Of a stretch of 64,000 nucleotides of DNA, positions 18,614 to 27,369 are shown one piece after another. Each line of letters opens with the position of its first letter. Within the stretch, counting starts at the first letter, position 1. Source of the DNA: Collinsella vaginalis (lineage in GTDB: Bacteria; Actinomycetota; Coriobacteriia; Coriobacteriales; Coriobacteriaceae); NCBI RefSeq assembly GCF_900176655.1, contig NZ_LT838842.1, forward strand, positions 83,880 through 147,879. The letters run 5' to 3'. The notes beneath the pieces are model-generated. The model was not told the DNA's origin. It did no database searches and worked only from the letters and a program-made list of their open reading frames with translations. The position numbers were made by a program, and so were the translations under genes.

Positions 18614-19519
18614 CTACGCCTGGGCCTCGAGGATGGTCCGCATCGCGCTCACCCAACCGTCGACGATGCGGCCGCGGGTCACGTAGGCGTTCTTGCGCTC
18701 CGCCATGAACTCCGCGGCGCCAGGATTCTTGAGGCCATTTTCCACCAGGAGGAACGTCCCCACAGCATCTGCCATGGCGAAATCGGAGCGGGCATCTCCC
18801 AGGGCGACGGCCGTCTCGGGATCGATGCCGCGCAGCTCGCAGAAGCGTTCTATGCCGCGACCCTTGGTGAGGCCCGCGGGAGAGATATTGAAGGCGCGCC
18901 CGCGGACGCCTGCGGGCAGCCGGAGCGTGGTGGGGGCCGAGATGTAGTTCAGAAAACCGTTGTCCCCCCAATCGAGGCCGACCCCGGCCTCGGCTAGAAC
19001 GGCCTCAGCCTCCTCATCGGGGATCTCGCCGCGCAGCCCGACGGTGACCTCGCGGTGCTTGTAGCCGTTTGACATGTCGTTGTGGTATTCGAGCAGGCCG
19101 GGCCAGCGAGTGGCGAAGACCTCGCAGATCCCGGTTCGCTCGATGACCTCGTGCGGGGAAAGCCCGCACGAAGGGTCGTACGCCATGTCGGCGGTGAAAT
19201 AGCGCCAGTCGTTCTTCTTATGGTCGATCATGAGGAGGCCGCCCATCTCCCCGATGTAGGCGTTGAGCCCAAGGATGCGGACGTCCTCGTGGAGCATCGA
19301 CCGGTTACGGCCTGAACAGGGGATGACCTCGATCCCAGCGCGCTTGAGATCGACGAGCACCTGGACGAGCGCGAGGCTCGGTTGGCCATCGGCATCGGCG
19401 AGAGCGGTCGAGCCGGGTGCGAGCATGGTGCCGTCCATATCGGTGAAGACATAGCGGACTTTTGACAGGCGCGCACGGAGCTCACCGTCGGCGCGCTCTG
19501 GCAAGACGGAATACGGCAT
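18614..19519 (-). CDS. HAD-superfamily hydrolase (Cof-like)
   Basis: A 301-residue predicted phosphatase of the haloacid dehalogenase superfamily, type IIB cap. Motif I is FTDMDGT (D27, D29), motif II a serine/cysteine region near PCSGRN, motif III a lysine in GLTKGRG, and motif IV GDARSDFAMAD. These proteins dephosphorylate sugar phosphates or similar small molecules; the substrate cannot be told from sequence. The ATG at 19519 follows AAGGAGG. It is the first gene of the operon leading to murI. Confidence 0.85.
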   Translation of the reverse strand: MPYSVLPERADGELRARLSKVRYVFTDMDGTMLAPGSTALADADGQPSLALVQVLVDLKRAGIEVIPCSGRNRSMLHEDVRILGLNAYIGEMGGLLMIDHKKNDWRYFTADMAYDPSCGLSPHEVIERTGICEVFATRWPGLLEYHNDMSNGYKHREVTVGLRGEIPDEEAEAVLAEAGVGLDWGDNGFLNYISAPTTLRLPAGVRGRAFNISPAGLTKGRGIERFCELRGIDPETAVALGDARSDFAMADAVGTFLLVENGLKNPGAAEFMAERKNAYVTRGRIVDGWVSAMRTILEAQA

Positions 19520-20496
19520 GGATCCTCCTTTTGGGTTCGGCCCACCATCATACCCGGATTGCACGGGACACGCGCTTTATAGACGGTCGATCCATCCGGG
19601 CAGCGAAACAACCGACTGAACAGGAGGTGCCTTCGACTTGCACGGGTTGGGCAATCTAAGTGATGGCCCTCGGAGGCGGAAGGCGGAATGGAATGGTTAT
19701 GACACCACCAGCTTGAACTACCAAAGACTACCAAAGGTAGTCGCATCGGTTCGGTTTGGACCACTATAGACAGGTCATTGGTTTGGGCTATTGCCGGTGG
19801 CGCTGCGCTTGCGTATGCCACCGGCATCGGGTTCCTAGAACAAATAGTCATATCTAATTGAATGGTTTATTATTCAAATTTATAAGTTTTTAATTCATAA
19901 TATTTTGTTCTATAATTCTCGATTTTTACAGGCACGAGTTTAGTAGTAGAAAATGTCAGATCTGCGTCATCCCAGAGACCGGGGCGGGGAAAGTTTGGCT
20001 TCCAGTCACTGAACCGCGCGTCGCAAAGAAATAACTATAAGCATATGTCTCTCATTTTGATCTTCCTTCTAGGGCCAGACACGCGAATGTACGCCATCTC
20101 AGCCGAACCATGCCTTGCATAGACTCAGATCTGACATTTTCTACTAGACGACCCTCCCGCAGCTTCGAATCCAGCTTGATTCGGTGCTTCTTCAGGCATC
20201 CACACGTATAGGTGATTGCAGATACCTCTGTGCATCTGAGGACATACCAACGCGAGGGCAATCTGTGTGACGCCCCCTGCATCTAGGATATGGACCCGGC
20301 ACCAGCAAGCAGGCTGCGCCCGCGCCGTGCCGGCCCATCCGGCCCTCGATGTGGTGCCTGCCCGAGCCCGTACAACGCGTTGTGACAAGCCCGGAGAAAA
20401 CGTAGCGATGAAACTGGGGTCAAGGGGGGCGAGGCCCCACCGCCAACCGTATGGCCATCCACCTGCTCATCCGGTTCAGGTATACTGTCGGGGCCC
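19520..20496. other. Gene-poor gap with AT-rich DNA and an inverted-repeat element
   Basis: No convincing gene in 977 bases. From 19855 to 19935 the DNA is strongly AT-rich, unlike its surroundings. Next comes the inverted-repeat element at 19944-20146. At 20480 a TATACT sequence is the likely -10 box of the tRNA-Val gene. Confidence 0.6.
19944..20146. repeat. MITE-like inverted-repeat element, copy 1
   Basis: A 203-bp element bounded by 25-bp terminal inverted repeats beginning TAGTAGAAAATGTCAGATCT (24 of 25 bases match between ends). The interior has no credible gene. Copy 2 at 35258-35440 has the same termini but a different interior, sharing only a 13-base block GCCAGACACGCGA. No transposase is nearby. 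No clear target duplication can be assigned; both ends abut TAG/CTA triplets. Confidence 0.8.
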
Positions 20497-20569
20497 GGGC
20501 GATTGGCGCAACGGTTAGCGCAGGTGCTTTACACGCACAAGGCTGGGGGTTCGAATCCCTCATCGCCCA
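20497..20569 (+). tRNA. tRNA-Val (anticodon TAC)
   Basis: A 73-nt cloverleaf: acceptor GGGCGAT/ATCGCCC, D-arm with GCGCAACGGTTAGCGC, anticodon loop TTTACAC (TAC), T-arm GGGGGTTCGAATCCCTC. The CCA end is not fully encoded. A TATACT -10 box lies about 12 nt upstream and a terminator 16 nt downstream. Confidence 0.93.
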
Positions 20570-20584
20570 CCCTCTGAAGAACAC

Positions 20585-20607
20585 GGCCCCCACACGGGGG
20601 CCTTTCT
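20585..20607 (+). terminator. Terminator of tRNA-Val
   Basis: GGCCCCC-ACAC-GGGGGCC stem-loop followed by TTTCT. Confidence 0.8.
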
Positions 20608-20844
20608 CATGCCTTCGCACCAATATCCGGCGCAACAGCCACTCGGCCCACGTGCGCGGGCCATCCCGGTCACCAGGTCGTGCAGACCGACGCAGGCCGC
20701 CGACGCAGGCCAATGCCCCCTGCCTCCACGCGCGCGGGCCGTCCCGTCATGGATCGCCGATGGCGGGAATCGGATGATGCCGCATCTTGAAATCGCACGC
20801 GGTATCCTTGAAGGATCGCAACCGCTTCCCCTGAAGGAGGGCCT

Positions 20845-22521
20845 ATGCCCGCAGCCACGCAGATCCCCCGAAGCCTCGCCTCATATGTGCGGCTGCTGGA
20901 TACTGAAGGCATCCTTGCGGACATCTCGCTCCCCGCACACCCAGAAAGCGGAATCTGCGGCGCGGCGGGAAAAGACGGCGCCGTCGGCGACACCATAGGC
21001 AACGGACGCGGTGCATCCCCCTCGGATACCGCTCATGCCGGCGCCCCCGATGCGCACGAGAGCGACAAGGCACGCCGCGCCAACGTGGAGGGGCTTCAAG
21101 ACCTGCTCATCGACTTCGCTACCGACGACTCGCGCGAGGTGTGTCCGCACACCCTCTTCGTGTGCAAGGGGGCGACCTTCAAACGCGCCTACCTGCTCTC
21201 CGCCATCGAGGCCGGGGCGGTGGCCTACGTGTCTGAGGTTGACTACCACGTCGGCATCCCTCTCGTGCGCGTCACCGATATCCGCATCACCCTGGGCCTC
21301 CTCGCCGACGCCGCCTACGACCATCCCTCCGGCGACCTCTCGGTCTGCGCATTCACCGGAACCAAGGGTAAGACCACCTGCGCCTACTACCTGAAGCACC
21401 TCCTGGACGCCCGGGCACGCCGCATCCACGCGACGCCCGCCGGCCTCTTCTCAACCGTTGACTACTTCGATGGCGTGGGCTCGGGGTCGTCCTCGCTCAC
21501 CACACCCGAATCGTTCCAGCTCGAGCGCCAGCTCGCGAATGCCCGCACGGCCGGCCTCGATTACGTGGTCATGGAAGCCTCGAGCCAGGCCCTCAAATAC
21601 GAACGCACCCGTGGTGTCGATTTCGCCGTAGGAGCCTTCATCAACATCGGCGAGGACCACATCTCCCCCATTGAGCACCCTGACTTCGAGGACTATTTCA
21701 CAAGCAAGCTCAAGCTCTTCAAACAGGCACGCACGGCCGTGGTGAACCTCGATATGGACCATGTCGACCGCGTGCTCGGCGCTGCCCGCGCCTGCCCCGA
21801 TCTGATCACCTACGCGCTCAAAGATCCCCGCGCCGACGTCTTCGCCGAAGCGCTCTCCGCAACGGAGCGGGGAATCGTGGCGCGCGTCCGCACCCCGTCG
21901 TTCACCCGCGAGATCGAGATTGCCACACCCGTTGCCTTCAACGTCTCAAACGCCCTCGCGGTGATCGCTTGTGCCCTCGCGCTGGGCGTCGAGGAGGAGG
22001 ACATCGTTCATGGCTTCCAGGATGTCCGCGTACCCGGCCGCATGGAGCTCTACCCCATCGCCTCAGGGCGCATCCTCGGTGTGGTCGATTACGCGCATAA
22101 CGGCATGAGCCTCGAGACCCTCCTCACCGACCTGCACAAGACCTTCCCCGATCGCGAGCTCGCCGTGGTCTTCGGAGCGACGGGCGGCAAGGGCGTAGAT
22201 CGACGCGAGACCATGGGCGAAGCCGCCGGCCGGTTGGCCGACCGCATCGTGATCACCGAGGACGACCCTGGCCCAGAGGACCCCGCTGCCATCGCAGACG
22301 CCATCGCCGCTGCCGTGCACCGCCAAGGGAAGGTGCCCTGCCAGATTATCCTTGACCGCGTCGAGGCCATCCGCACCTGCGTGCGCGAGACGGCCCGACC
22401 GGCCCTCGTGATCGTGACCGGCAAGGGCAGCGATCCCTATATGCTCAGGAACGGCGTGCACGAGCCCTATGTTCCCGACGGCATCACGCTCGCGCAGGCG
22501 CTTGAGGAGTTCGAGGCCTAG
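20845..22521 (+). CDS. murE: UDP-N-acetylmuramoyl-tripeptide synthetase (MurE family)
   Basis: Adds the third amino acid to UDP-MurNAc-L-Ala-D-Glu in peptidoglycan synthesis. The 558-residue protein has the Mur-ligase P-loop GTKGKTT (172-178), TTPESFQLE, EASSQALKYERTRG and the C-terminal GATGGKG and ITEDDPGPEDP blocks. The position that reads DNPR in meso-diaminopimelate-adding enzymes reads DDPG here (about 474-477), so DAP is unlikely; lysine or ornithine would fit Coriobacteriia. Residues 38-78 form a low-complexity insertion rich in Gly, Ala and Asp, unusual for the family. The ATG follows GAAGGAGG. It stands alone, convergent with argJ. Confidence 0.93.
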   Translation: MPAATQIPRSLASYVRLLDTEGILADISLPAHPESGICGAAGKDGAVGDTIGNGRGASPSDTAHAGAPDAHESDKARRANVEGLQDLLIDFATDDSREVCPHTLFVCKGATFKRAYLLSAIEAGAVAYVSEVDYHVGIPLVRVTDIRITLGLLADAAYDHPSGDLSVCAFTGTKGKTTCAYYLKHLLDARARRIHATPAGLFSTVDYFDGVGSGSSSLTTPESFQLERQLANARTAGLDYVVMEASSQALKYERTRGVDFAVGAFINIGEDHISPIEHPDFEDYFTSKLKLFKQARTAVVNLDMDHVDRVLGAARACPDLITYALKDPRADVFAEALSATERGIVARVRTPSFTREIEIATPVAFNVSNALAVIACALALGVEEEDIVHGFQDVRVPGRMELYPIASGRILGVVDYAHNGMSLETLLTDLHKTFPDRELAVVFGATGGKGVDRRETMGEAAGRLADRIVITEDDPGPEDPAAIADAIAAAVHRQGKVPCQIILDRVEAIRTCVRETARPALVIVTGKGSDPYMLRNGVHEPYVPDGITLAQALEEFEA

Positions 22522-22654
22522 CCGGAACCGACCAACGGCGCTGAACTGCCACCGGGATCCAGCCGGCCGCCGACGTTCGATACCGCTCGGTCTTCAATAC
22601 AGCGTCGGTCAACGCACGGTCACACGTCGCTGGGCCCGATACGCCCTCAAACGG

Positions 22655-23917
22655 TTAACGACGTGCGGCATGCTCCACGTAGCCGGCCGTGAGGTCGCAC
22701 GTCCAGATCGTCGTCTCGGCCTCTCCGGCCCCGAGGTCGATCGAGATCACGATCTCCCCCGCCTCGAAACGACGCGCCGCCTCATCGGCATCGATGGCGA
22801 GCGCCACGCCCGCGCGGCAGGCGGGAATCCCCATGAGGTCGACGTCCACATCCTCCTGCTCGAATGTGGCCCCGCTGCGCCCAAGCGCTGCCAACACGGG
22901 CCCCACAGCGCAGACGCGCCCGGCGATCTGTGCCTTCACCAGCGGCGAGGTGGCGACCGCGCGGGCCGTGGCGTCGGCGTCGTCGGCGTTCACCGCGCCG
23001 GACACCCGGACGGTCACAAGCTTGGACGCCCCCGTGCCGTCGGCTGCGATCTGGCGGGCCAGGGTCTCGCAAACCTGGAGCGCGACATAGGAGAGCTCCT
23101 CGAAGGCCTCCGTGCCCGGCTCGATCGTCGGCGCGTCCGCTCCGGCCGCGCCGCTCGACAGCATGATGCAGGTGTCGTTCGTGGAGCTATCGGAGTCCAC
23201 CGTCACCTTGTTGAACGTCCGCGCGACGCACTCCTTCAGGATCCGCTGCAGGGAGGACTGCGAGACCGGGGCATCCGTGGTGATGACGGCGATCAGAGTC
23301 GCCATATTCGGCATGACCATGCCCGAGCCCTTGCACATGCCACCAACCGTGAAGGTGCGGTCCGCATAGGCGAGGACCTTGCTCGCGTAGCTGATCGCGC
23401 ACTCCTTGGGGTGCGTGTCCGTGGTCATGATGGCCCGCGCGGCGTCCGCTCCGCCCTGAGGGCCGGCTGCGTCGATGACCTCGGGCAGCATCGTGTCGAA
23501 CGGCTCGATGCCAAGCGGAACGCCGATGGGGCCGGTTGAGGCCACGAGCACCTGACTGGGATCGCAGCCGAGGATCTGCGCGGCGATCTCACAGGTCTCG
23601 CGGGCGCAGGCAAGGCCCGCCTCCCCCGTGGCGGCGTTCGCGTTACCGGCGTTCAGGACCACGGCCTGCACCAGACCCGCTCCCCCGCCATGTGCAAGGT
23701 TGGCGCGGCTCACGCGCACCGGTGCGGCGGCGAAGGAGCTCGTGGTGAAGACCGCCGAGGCGGGCACCGGCTCCTCGGTCAGGAGCACCGCGAGATCGGG
23801 CGCGGACGATCCCGCGCGGATCCCCGCCGCCACCGCACCGACCCGGAACCCCGCCGGCGAGGTGACGCCGCCATCGGTGACGGGCCTGAGCGCGTTGTCG
23901 AACTGTTCAAGATCCAT
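22655..23917 (-). CDS. argJ: Bifunctional ornithine acetyltransferase/N-acetylglutamate synthase
   Basis: Transfers acetyl from N-acetylornithine to glutamate in arginine/ornithine synthesis. The 420-residue precursor self-cleaves before a nucleophilic threonine; the expected site is visible as KGSGMVMPNMATLIAV (Ala-Thr near residue 204). The N-terminal VTSPAGFRVGAVAAGI and the TVDSDSSTNDT block are family signatures. The ATG at 23917 has AAGGAG upstream; longer in-frame starts are not supported. No other arg gene is in the window, so it is isolated here. Confidence 0.95.
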   Translation of the reverse strand: MDLEQFDNALRPVTDGGVTSPAGFRVGAVAAGIRAGSSAPDLAVLLTEEPVPASAVFTTSSFAAAPVRVSRANLAHGGGAGLVQAVVLNAGNANAATGEAGLACARETCEIAAQILGCDPSQVLVASTGPIGVPLGIEPFDTMLPEVIDAAGPQGGADAARAIMTTDTHPKECAISYASKVLAYADRTFTVGGMCKGSGMVMPNMATLIAVITTDAPVSQSSLQRILKECVARTFNKVTVDSDSSTNDTCIMLSSGAAGADAPTIEPGTEAFEELSYVALQVCETLARQIAADGTGASKLVTVRVSGAVNADDADATARAVATSPLVKAQIAGRVCAVGPVLAALGRSGATFEQEDVDVDLMGIPACRAGVALAIDADEAARRFEAGEIVISIDLGAGEAETTIWTCDLTAGYVEHAARR

Positions 23918-24101
23918 ATGTCGGAACTCCTTCATCGGTGCGGGCCGGTTGGCTCTCATCTTCCAGTGTAGCGAGACGCGCGCACAGAAATATGTAGACG
24001 AAAAAACTCACGCACGAACACCCCTCAGCCGAGGGAGGCCGCTTGCGCGGCGACCGGGCTTGCCACGAGGCCATCAGCGCTGATCAGGTGCGCTGCGGTA
24101 A

Positions 24102-24133
24102 GAAAGCGCCCCGGCTGCAAGCAGTCGGGGCGC
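24102..24133 (-). terminator. Terminator of the alcohol dehydrogenase gene
   Basis: Perfect 7-bp GCGCCCC/GGGGCGC arms (24106-24112, 24127-24133), followed on the minus strand by TTTCTT. It lies about 50 nt after the stop. Confidence 0.75.
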
Positions 24134-24183
24134 AAGGAGGGCATCGACACCCAATCAGGGGAGGTTCCTCTTTGGAGGGTTCC

Positions 24184-25398
24184 TTAGAAGTCCACGTCCT
24201 GATCGTTGTAGACGCACTCGAGGAGCTGCTCCATCTCCTCCTGCGTGGGCGTGCGCGGGTTGCTGAGCGTGCAGGCGTCCGCGATGGCGAGTTCGGCGAT
24301 CTCGGCCTTCTTCGACACGAACTCCTCGTAGTCGATGACGGACGTCTCGGCCTTGACGCCGCTGGCGCCGTAATTCTTGATGCCCTGCGGGATGTTCAGG
24401 GCGTCGTTCAGCTCGCGGATCTTCTGCACGAGGGCGGCCACGAGCTCATCCTCGGTCTCACCGGCAAGGTGCAGGACCTCGCGGGCGATGTAGGCGTAGC
24501 GGGTGCGGGCGCGGTCGTCCTTGGCATTGAACTGGATGACCTTGCCGAGGTACATGGCGTTCGCGCAGCCATGGATGATGTGGTCGCCCGAGAAGGCGGC
24601 GCCGGTCTTGTGCGCCATGGAGTGCACGATGCCGAGCAGGCCCGAGGAGAAGGCGATACCGGCGATGCACTGGGCCTCGTGCATGTGGGCACGGGCCTCA
24701 TGGTCGCCCTGATAGGACTTCGGCAGCCACTCGACGATCTCACGGATGGCATGGAGCGCGTTGGCATCGGTGAACATCGAGGCGGCGGTGGAGACGTAGG
24801 CCTCGATGGCGTGGGTCAGGGCGTCCATGCCGGTGTGGGCGCAGAGCTTCTGCGGCATGGTGTAGGTGAGCTCGGGGTCGACGATGGCGACGTCGGGCGT
24901 GATGTTGAAGTCGGCCAGCGGGTACTTGATGCCGCGCTCGTAGTCGGTGATCACGGAGAAGGCCGTGACCTCGGTGGCCGTGCCGGAGGTGGAGGCGACG
25001 GCACAGAACTTCGCCTTCTGGCGCAGCTCAGGGAAGCTGAACGGGACGACGGCCTGCTCGAAGGTCTCCTCCGGGTACTCGTAGAAGAGCCACATGGCCT
25101 TGGCCGCATCGATGGGCGAACCGCCGCCGAGGCCGATGATCCAGTCGGGCTGGAAGGCCTCCATGGCCTTGGCGCCCTTCATGACCGTCTCGACTGAAGG
25201 GTCGGACTCGACGCCCTCGAAGATCTCGACCGCGAAACCGGCCTCCTTGAGATCGGCCTCAATGTCCTGCAGGAACCCGCCGCGGCGCATGGAGCCGCCG
25301 CCGGTGACGATCATGGCGCGCTCGCCCTTGAGCTTCTTGACCTCGTGACGCGCCCCCTCGCCGAAATACAGGTCGCGCGGGTTGGTGAACTGTCCCAT
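24184..25398 (-). CDS. Iron-containing (group III) alcohol dehydrogenase
   Basis: A 404-residue NAD(P)-dependent dehydrogenase that likely reduces an aldehyde to an alcohol during fermentation. It has the nucleotide-binding GLGGGSPIDAAKA and the family blocks STSGTATEVTAFSV, DPELTYTMP and HTGMDALTHAIEAYVS. The histidines of HSMAHKTGAAF and HGCANAM complete the iron site with the Asp of DALTH. The closest described subgroup is the butanol/methanol dehydrogenase-like class; the substrate is not determined. The ATG at 25398 follows GAGGGG. Its terminator is at 24.1 kb. Confidence 0.92.
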   Translation of the reverse strand: MGQFTNPRDLYFGEGARHEVKKLKGERAMIVTGGGSMRRGGFLQDIEADLKEAGFAVEIFEGVESDPSVETVMKGAKAMEAFQPDWIIGLGGGSPIDAAKAMWLFYEYPEETFEQAVVPFSFPELRQKAKFCAVASTSGTATEVTAFSVITDYERGIKYPLADFNITPDVAIVDPELTYTMPQKLCAHTGMDALTHAIEAYVSTAASMFTDANALHAIREIVEWLPKSYQGDHEARAHMHEAQCIAGIAFSSGLLGIVHSMAHKTGAAFSGDHIIHGCANAMYLGKVIQFNAKDDRARTRYAYIAREVLHLAGETEDELVAALVQKIRELNDALNIPQGIKNYGASGVKAETSVIDYEEFVSKKAEIAELAIADACTLSNPRTPTQEEMEQLLECVYNDQDVDF

Positions 25399-25773
25399 AT
25401 GGATCCCCTCCACTCCAGGGGCGAAACCCCTGAGAAACGGGGCACCGATGCGGCCCCGTAATGACCAAATGCGGTGCGGCGGAAACGGCTCCGCCCCCAC
25501 GATGTGTGTAGAAATTGTATCACCATAGTTGTTTAGGGGCGCTACAAATAGCTACTCCGTGGGCATATTTGCCTGCAAAGTACGGTTAGGTGCCCACACT
25601 TTTGCCGGATAGGCGTATGCCCGGATCCGAGCTGGGCCATCGGCCCATCGACTCCCGGTGTTGTTTCATACGATGCGCGGCCCTCGTCCTTGGCTGCGAA
25701 GCCTAGCAACCGATGGCCAGCTGCTAGTATCTTGGGTCATCGGCACACAAGGGCCCCAGGGAGCGGAGGCGAG
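25399..25773. other. Divergent promoter region
   Basis: 375 bases between the divergent dehydrogenase and NusG-II genes. It holds an inverted pair GTGGGCA/TGCCCAC (25560-25600 region). TACAAT on the minus strand near 25516 and TAGTAT on the plus strand near 25725 are candidate -10 boxes. No gene is seen. Confidence 0.45.
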
Positions 25774-26172
25774 ATGAAGATCGGAGACCGGGTGCTCATC
25801 GTGGTGGTCAGCGTGGTCCTCGCAGGCGCTGCCCTGTGGTTCGCCCTAGGCGGCAACACGGCCGCGAGCCCCTCTCCGCTCGTTGTGGTCACCCAATCGA
25901 AAAGCGGGTTCTACCAGGTGAACCAGATCACGGATGATATTGAGTTCACGGTCGAGACCCCCGGCACCGGCGAGGGTGCGGACGCCGATCATGGCGAGAA
26001 CGTGGTGCGCATTCATGACGGCCACGTTGAGGTCGTCGAGGCGGACTGCGAGAACCAGCTCTGCGTGCAGCATGCGCCCATCAGTAAGGCCGGCGAGCAG
26101 ATCGTTTGCCTGCCGCACGGCGTGGTCGTGCAGGTCGCCGAACGCGCCGATGACATCGCGCGCCTGAGCTGA
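25774..26172 (+). CDS. Membrane-anchored NusG domain II-like protein
   Basis: A 132-residue protein with one N-terminal membrane helix (about 8-30, VLIVVVSVVLAGAALWFAL) and an exported domain. That domain ends with VVRIHDGHVEVVEADCENQLCVQHAPISKAGEQIVCLPHGVVVQV, the compact NusG_II (DUF1312) fold. The paired cysteines in DCENQLC and CLPHG are conserved in this family. These proteins occur in many Gram-positive anaerobes, often near heptaprenyl diphosphate synthase or Rnf genes, and their role is unknown. The ATG at 25774 follows GGAGG; longer in-frame starts lack a site. Confidence 0.82.
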   Translation: MKIGDRVLIVVVSVVLAGAALWFALGGNTAASPSPLVVVTQSKSGFYQVNQITDDIEFTVETPGTGEGADADHGENVVRIHDGHVEVVEADCENQLCVQHAPISKAGEQIVCLPHGVVVQVAERADDIARLS

Positions 26173-26289
26173 GCATTCATCGGAAAGTCGCGGCCCTGCG
26201 GCGCGGTGCGCGTCCGCATGACGGGGTATAGTAAACGAACTTAACCGGCGGGGATGTCGACTCCGCCGTCGCGACGGAAGGGAGGCGTC

Positions 26290-27369
26290 GTGGCCTTCGA
26301 CCCCATCCAGGAGGACTGCCTGCGCCTCGTACTCGAGAACATGCGCCGTGAGCGCGTGCTGCCTCTTGAGAACCCCTTCTACATCGAGCGCGCGATGACG
26401 GTCTTCCAAGAGGACACGGCCCGGCTCATACGCACGGATCGGGACCGTTCCTTCCACCTCACCGCCCGTGCCGCCGAGGTCATCGACTACCGGGCTCCAT
26501 TCGCCGCCACCGAGGAGGAGATCACCCATCAGGAGGACCTCGCCCAAGGCTACCTCGCTGAGGCCGTGAACCTCGACAGCTCCAACTGGGATGCCCGGCG
26601 TATGCTCGCTGAGCTCGAATCAGAGTCGAACGACGACTTCCTCGCCTTCCTCATCGAGCACCGCCCCGAGGTCGAACGGGACCTCAAGACACGCATCGAG
26701 GGGGCGGACAACCCCTATGATCGCGAGTTCGTCCGCGATCTCGCACATCGACCCCACCTGCGCTGGCTCGCGACAACGGCCTCTCGCTCGCTCATCGCTG
26801 GCAGGTATCGCCAGGCGCTGCGCATAGCCGAGGAGAGTCTCACCGTCGCACCTGACGATCCCGCCGGCGTGCGCCACACCGCCATGCTCACCTTGGCGAA
26901 ACTCGAGAGCAGCGCGGAGGAGCTCAAGCGGTTCCGTCGGCGCCATGCCCTCGCCTACCGCGTCGAGCGGCCGCGCCGCCGCCATCACCTGGCGGAGCGC
27001 GACCTCGATCCTTGGTCCCTCATCGCTCAGATGAGCACCGGTTGGCGGTCCTTCGACCTCGACACCGCCAACCGCGCCCTCGCCACCCTGCTCAAACGCG
27101 GGAGCCATGCGGCCGAGGCCCTCTACCACCAGGCGGAGTTTCCCGAGGGCATATTCTCCCGCGTGAGCGTCGAACCCGGCAGCGAGGATGAGCTGATCCT
27201 CGCGCTCTCCGAGGCCACCCCGCTGCTCCAGGAGGGACTGGGTGCCCCCGAGGGAGCCTCGTTCTCCACGTGGGTGGCCGAGAACGAGCTGGTGCAGCGC
27301 GGCCTTGATTCATCTGGCGGCCGCGCCCTCGAGCGCCTGGGCACCCGCGGGCGCGAAGGGGGCAACTGA
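26290..27369 (+). CDS. Conserved unknown protein, TPR-like helical
   Basis: A ~359-residue cytoplasmic protein without signal peptide or membrane segments. It is helix-rich; a stretch near residues 175-215 (AGRYRQALRIAEESLTVAPDDPAGVRHTAMLTLAKLE) has the spacing of a TPR or ST7-like repeat. No catalytic motif is recognisable. The GTG at 26290 follows AAGGGAGG and is chosen over an ATG 36 nt upstream. Its stop overlaps the ATG of the next gene (TGATG), so the two are translationally coupled. The partner has a similar helical stretch. Confidence 0.7.
   Translation: MAFDPIQEDCLRLVLENMRRERVLPLENPFYIERAMTVFQEDTARLIRTDRDRSFHLTARAAEVIDYRAPFAATEEEITHQEDLAQGYLAEAVNLDSSNWDARRMLAELESESNDDFLAFLIEHRPEVERDLKTRIEGADNPYDREFVRDLAHRPHLRWLATTASRSLIAGRYRQALRIAEESLTVAPDDPAGVRHTAMLTLAKLESSAEELKRFRRRHALAYRVERPRRRHHLAERDLDPWSLIAQMSTGWRSFDLDTANRALATLLKRGSHAAEALYHQAEFPEGIFSRVSVEPGSEDELILALSEATPLLQEGLGAPEGASFSTWVAENELVQRGLDSSGGRALERLGTRGREGGN

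Noticed and set aside
19698-19860. Short reading frame ending in a hydrophobic stretch (RSLVWAIAGGAALAYATGIGF)
   Set aside because: It looks membrane-like, but there is no start codon or ribosome site and only ~52 codons; could be a gene remnant, not enough to annotate.
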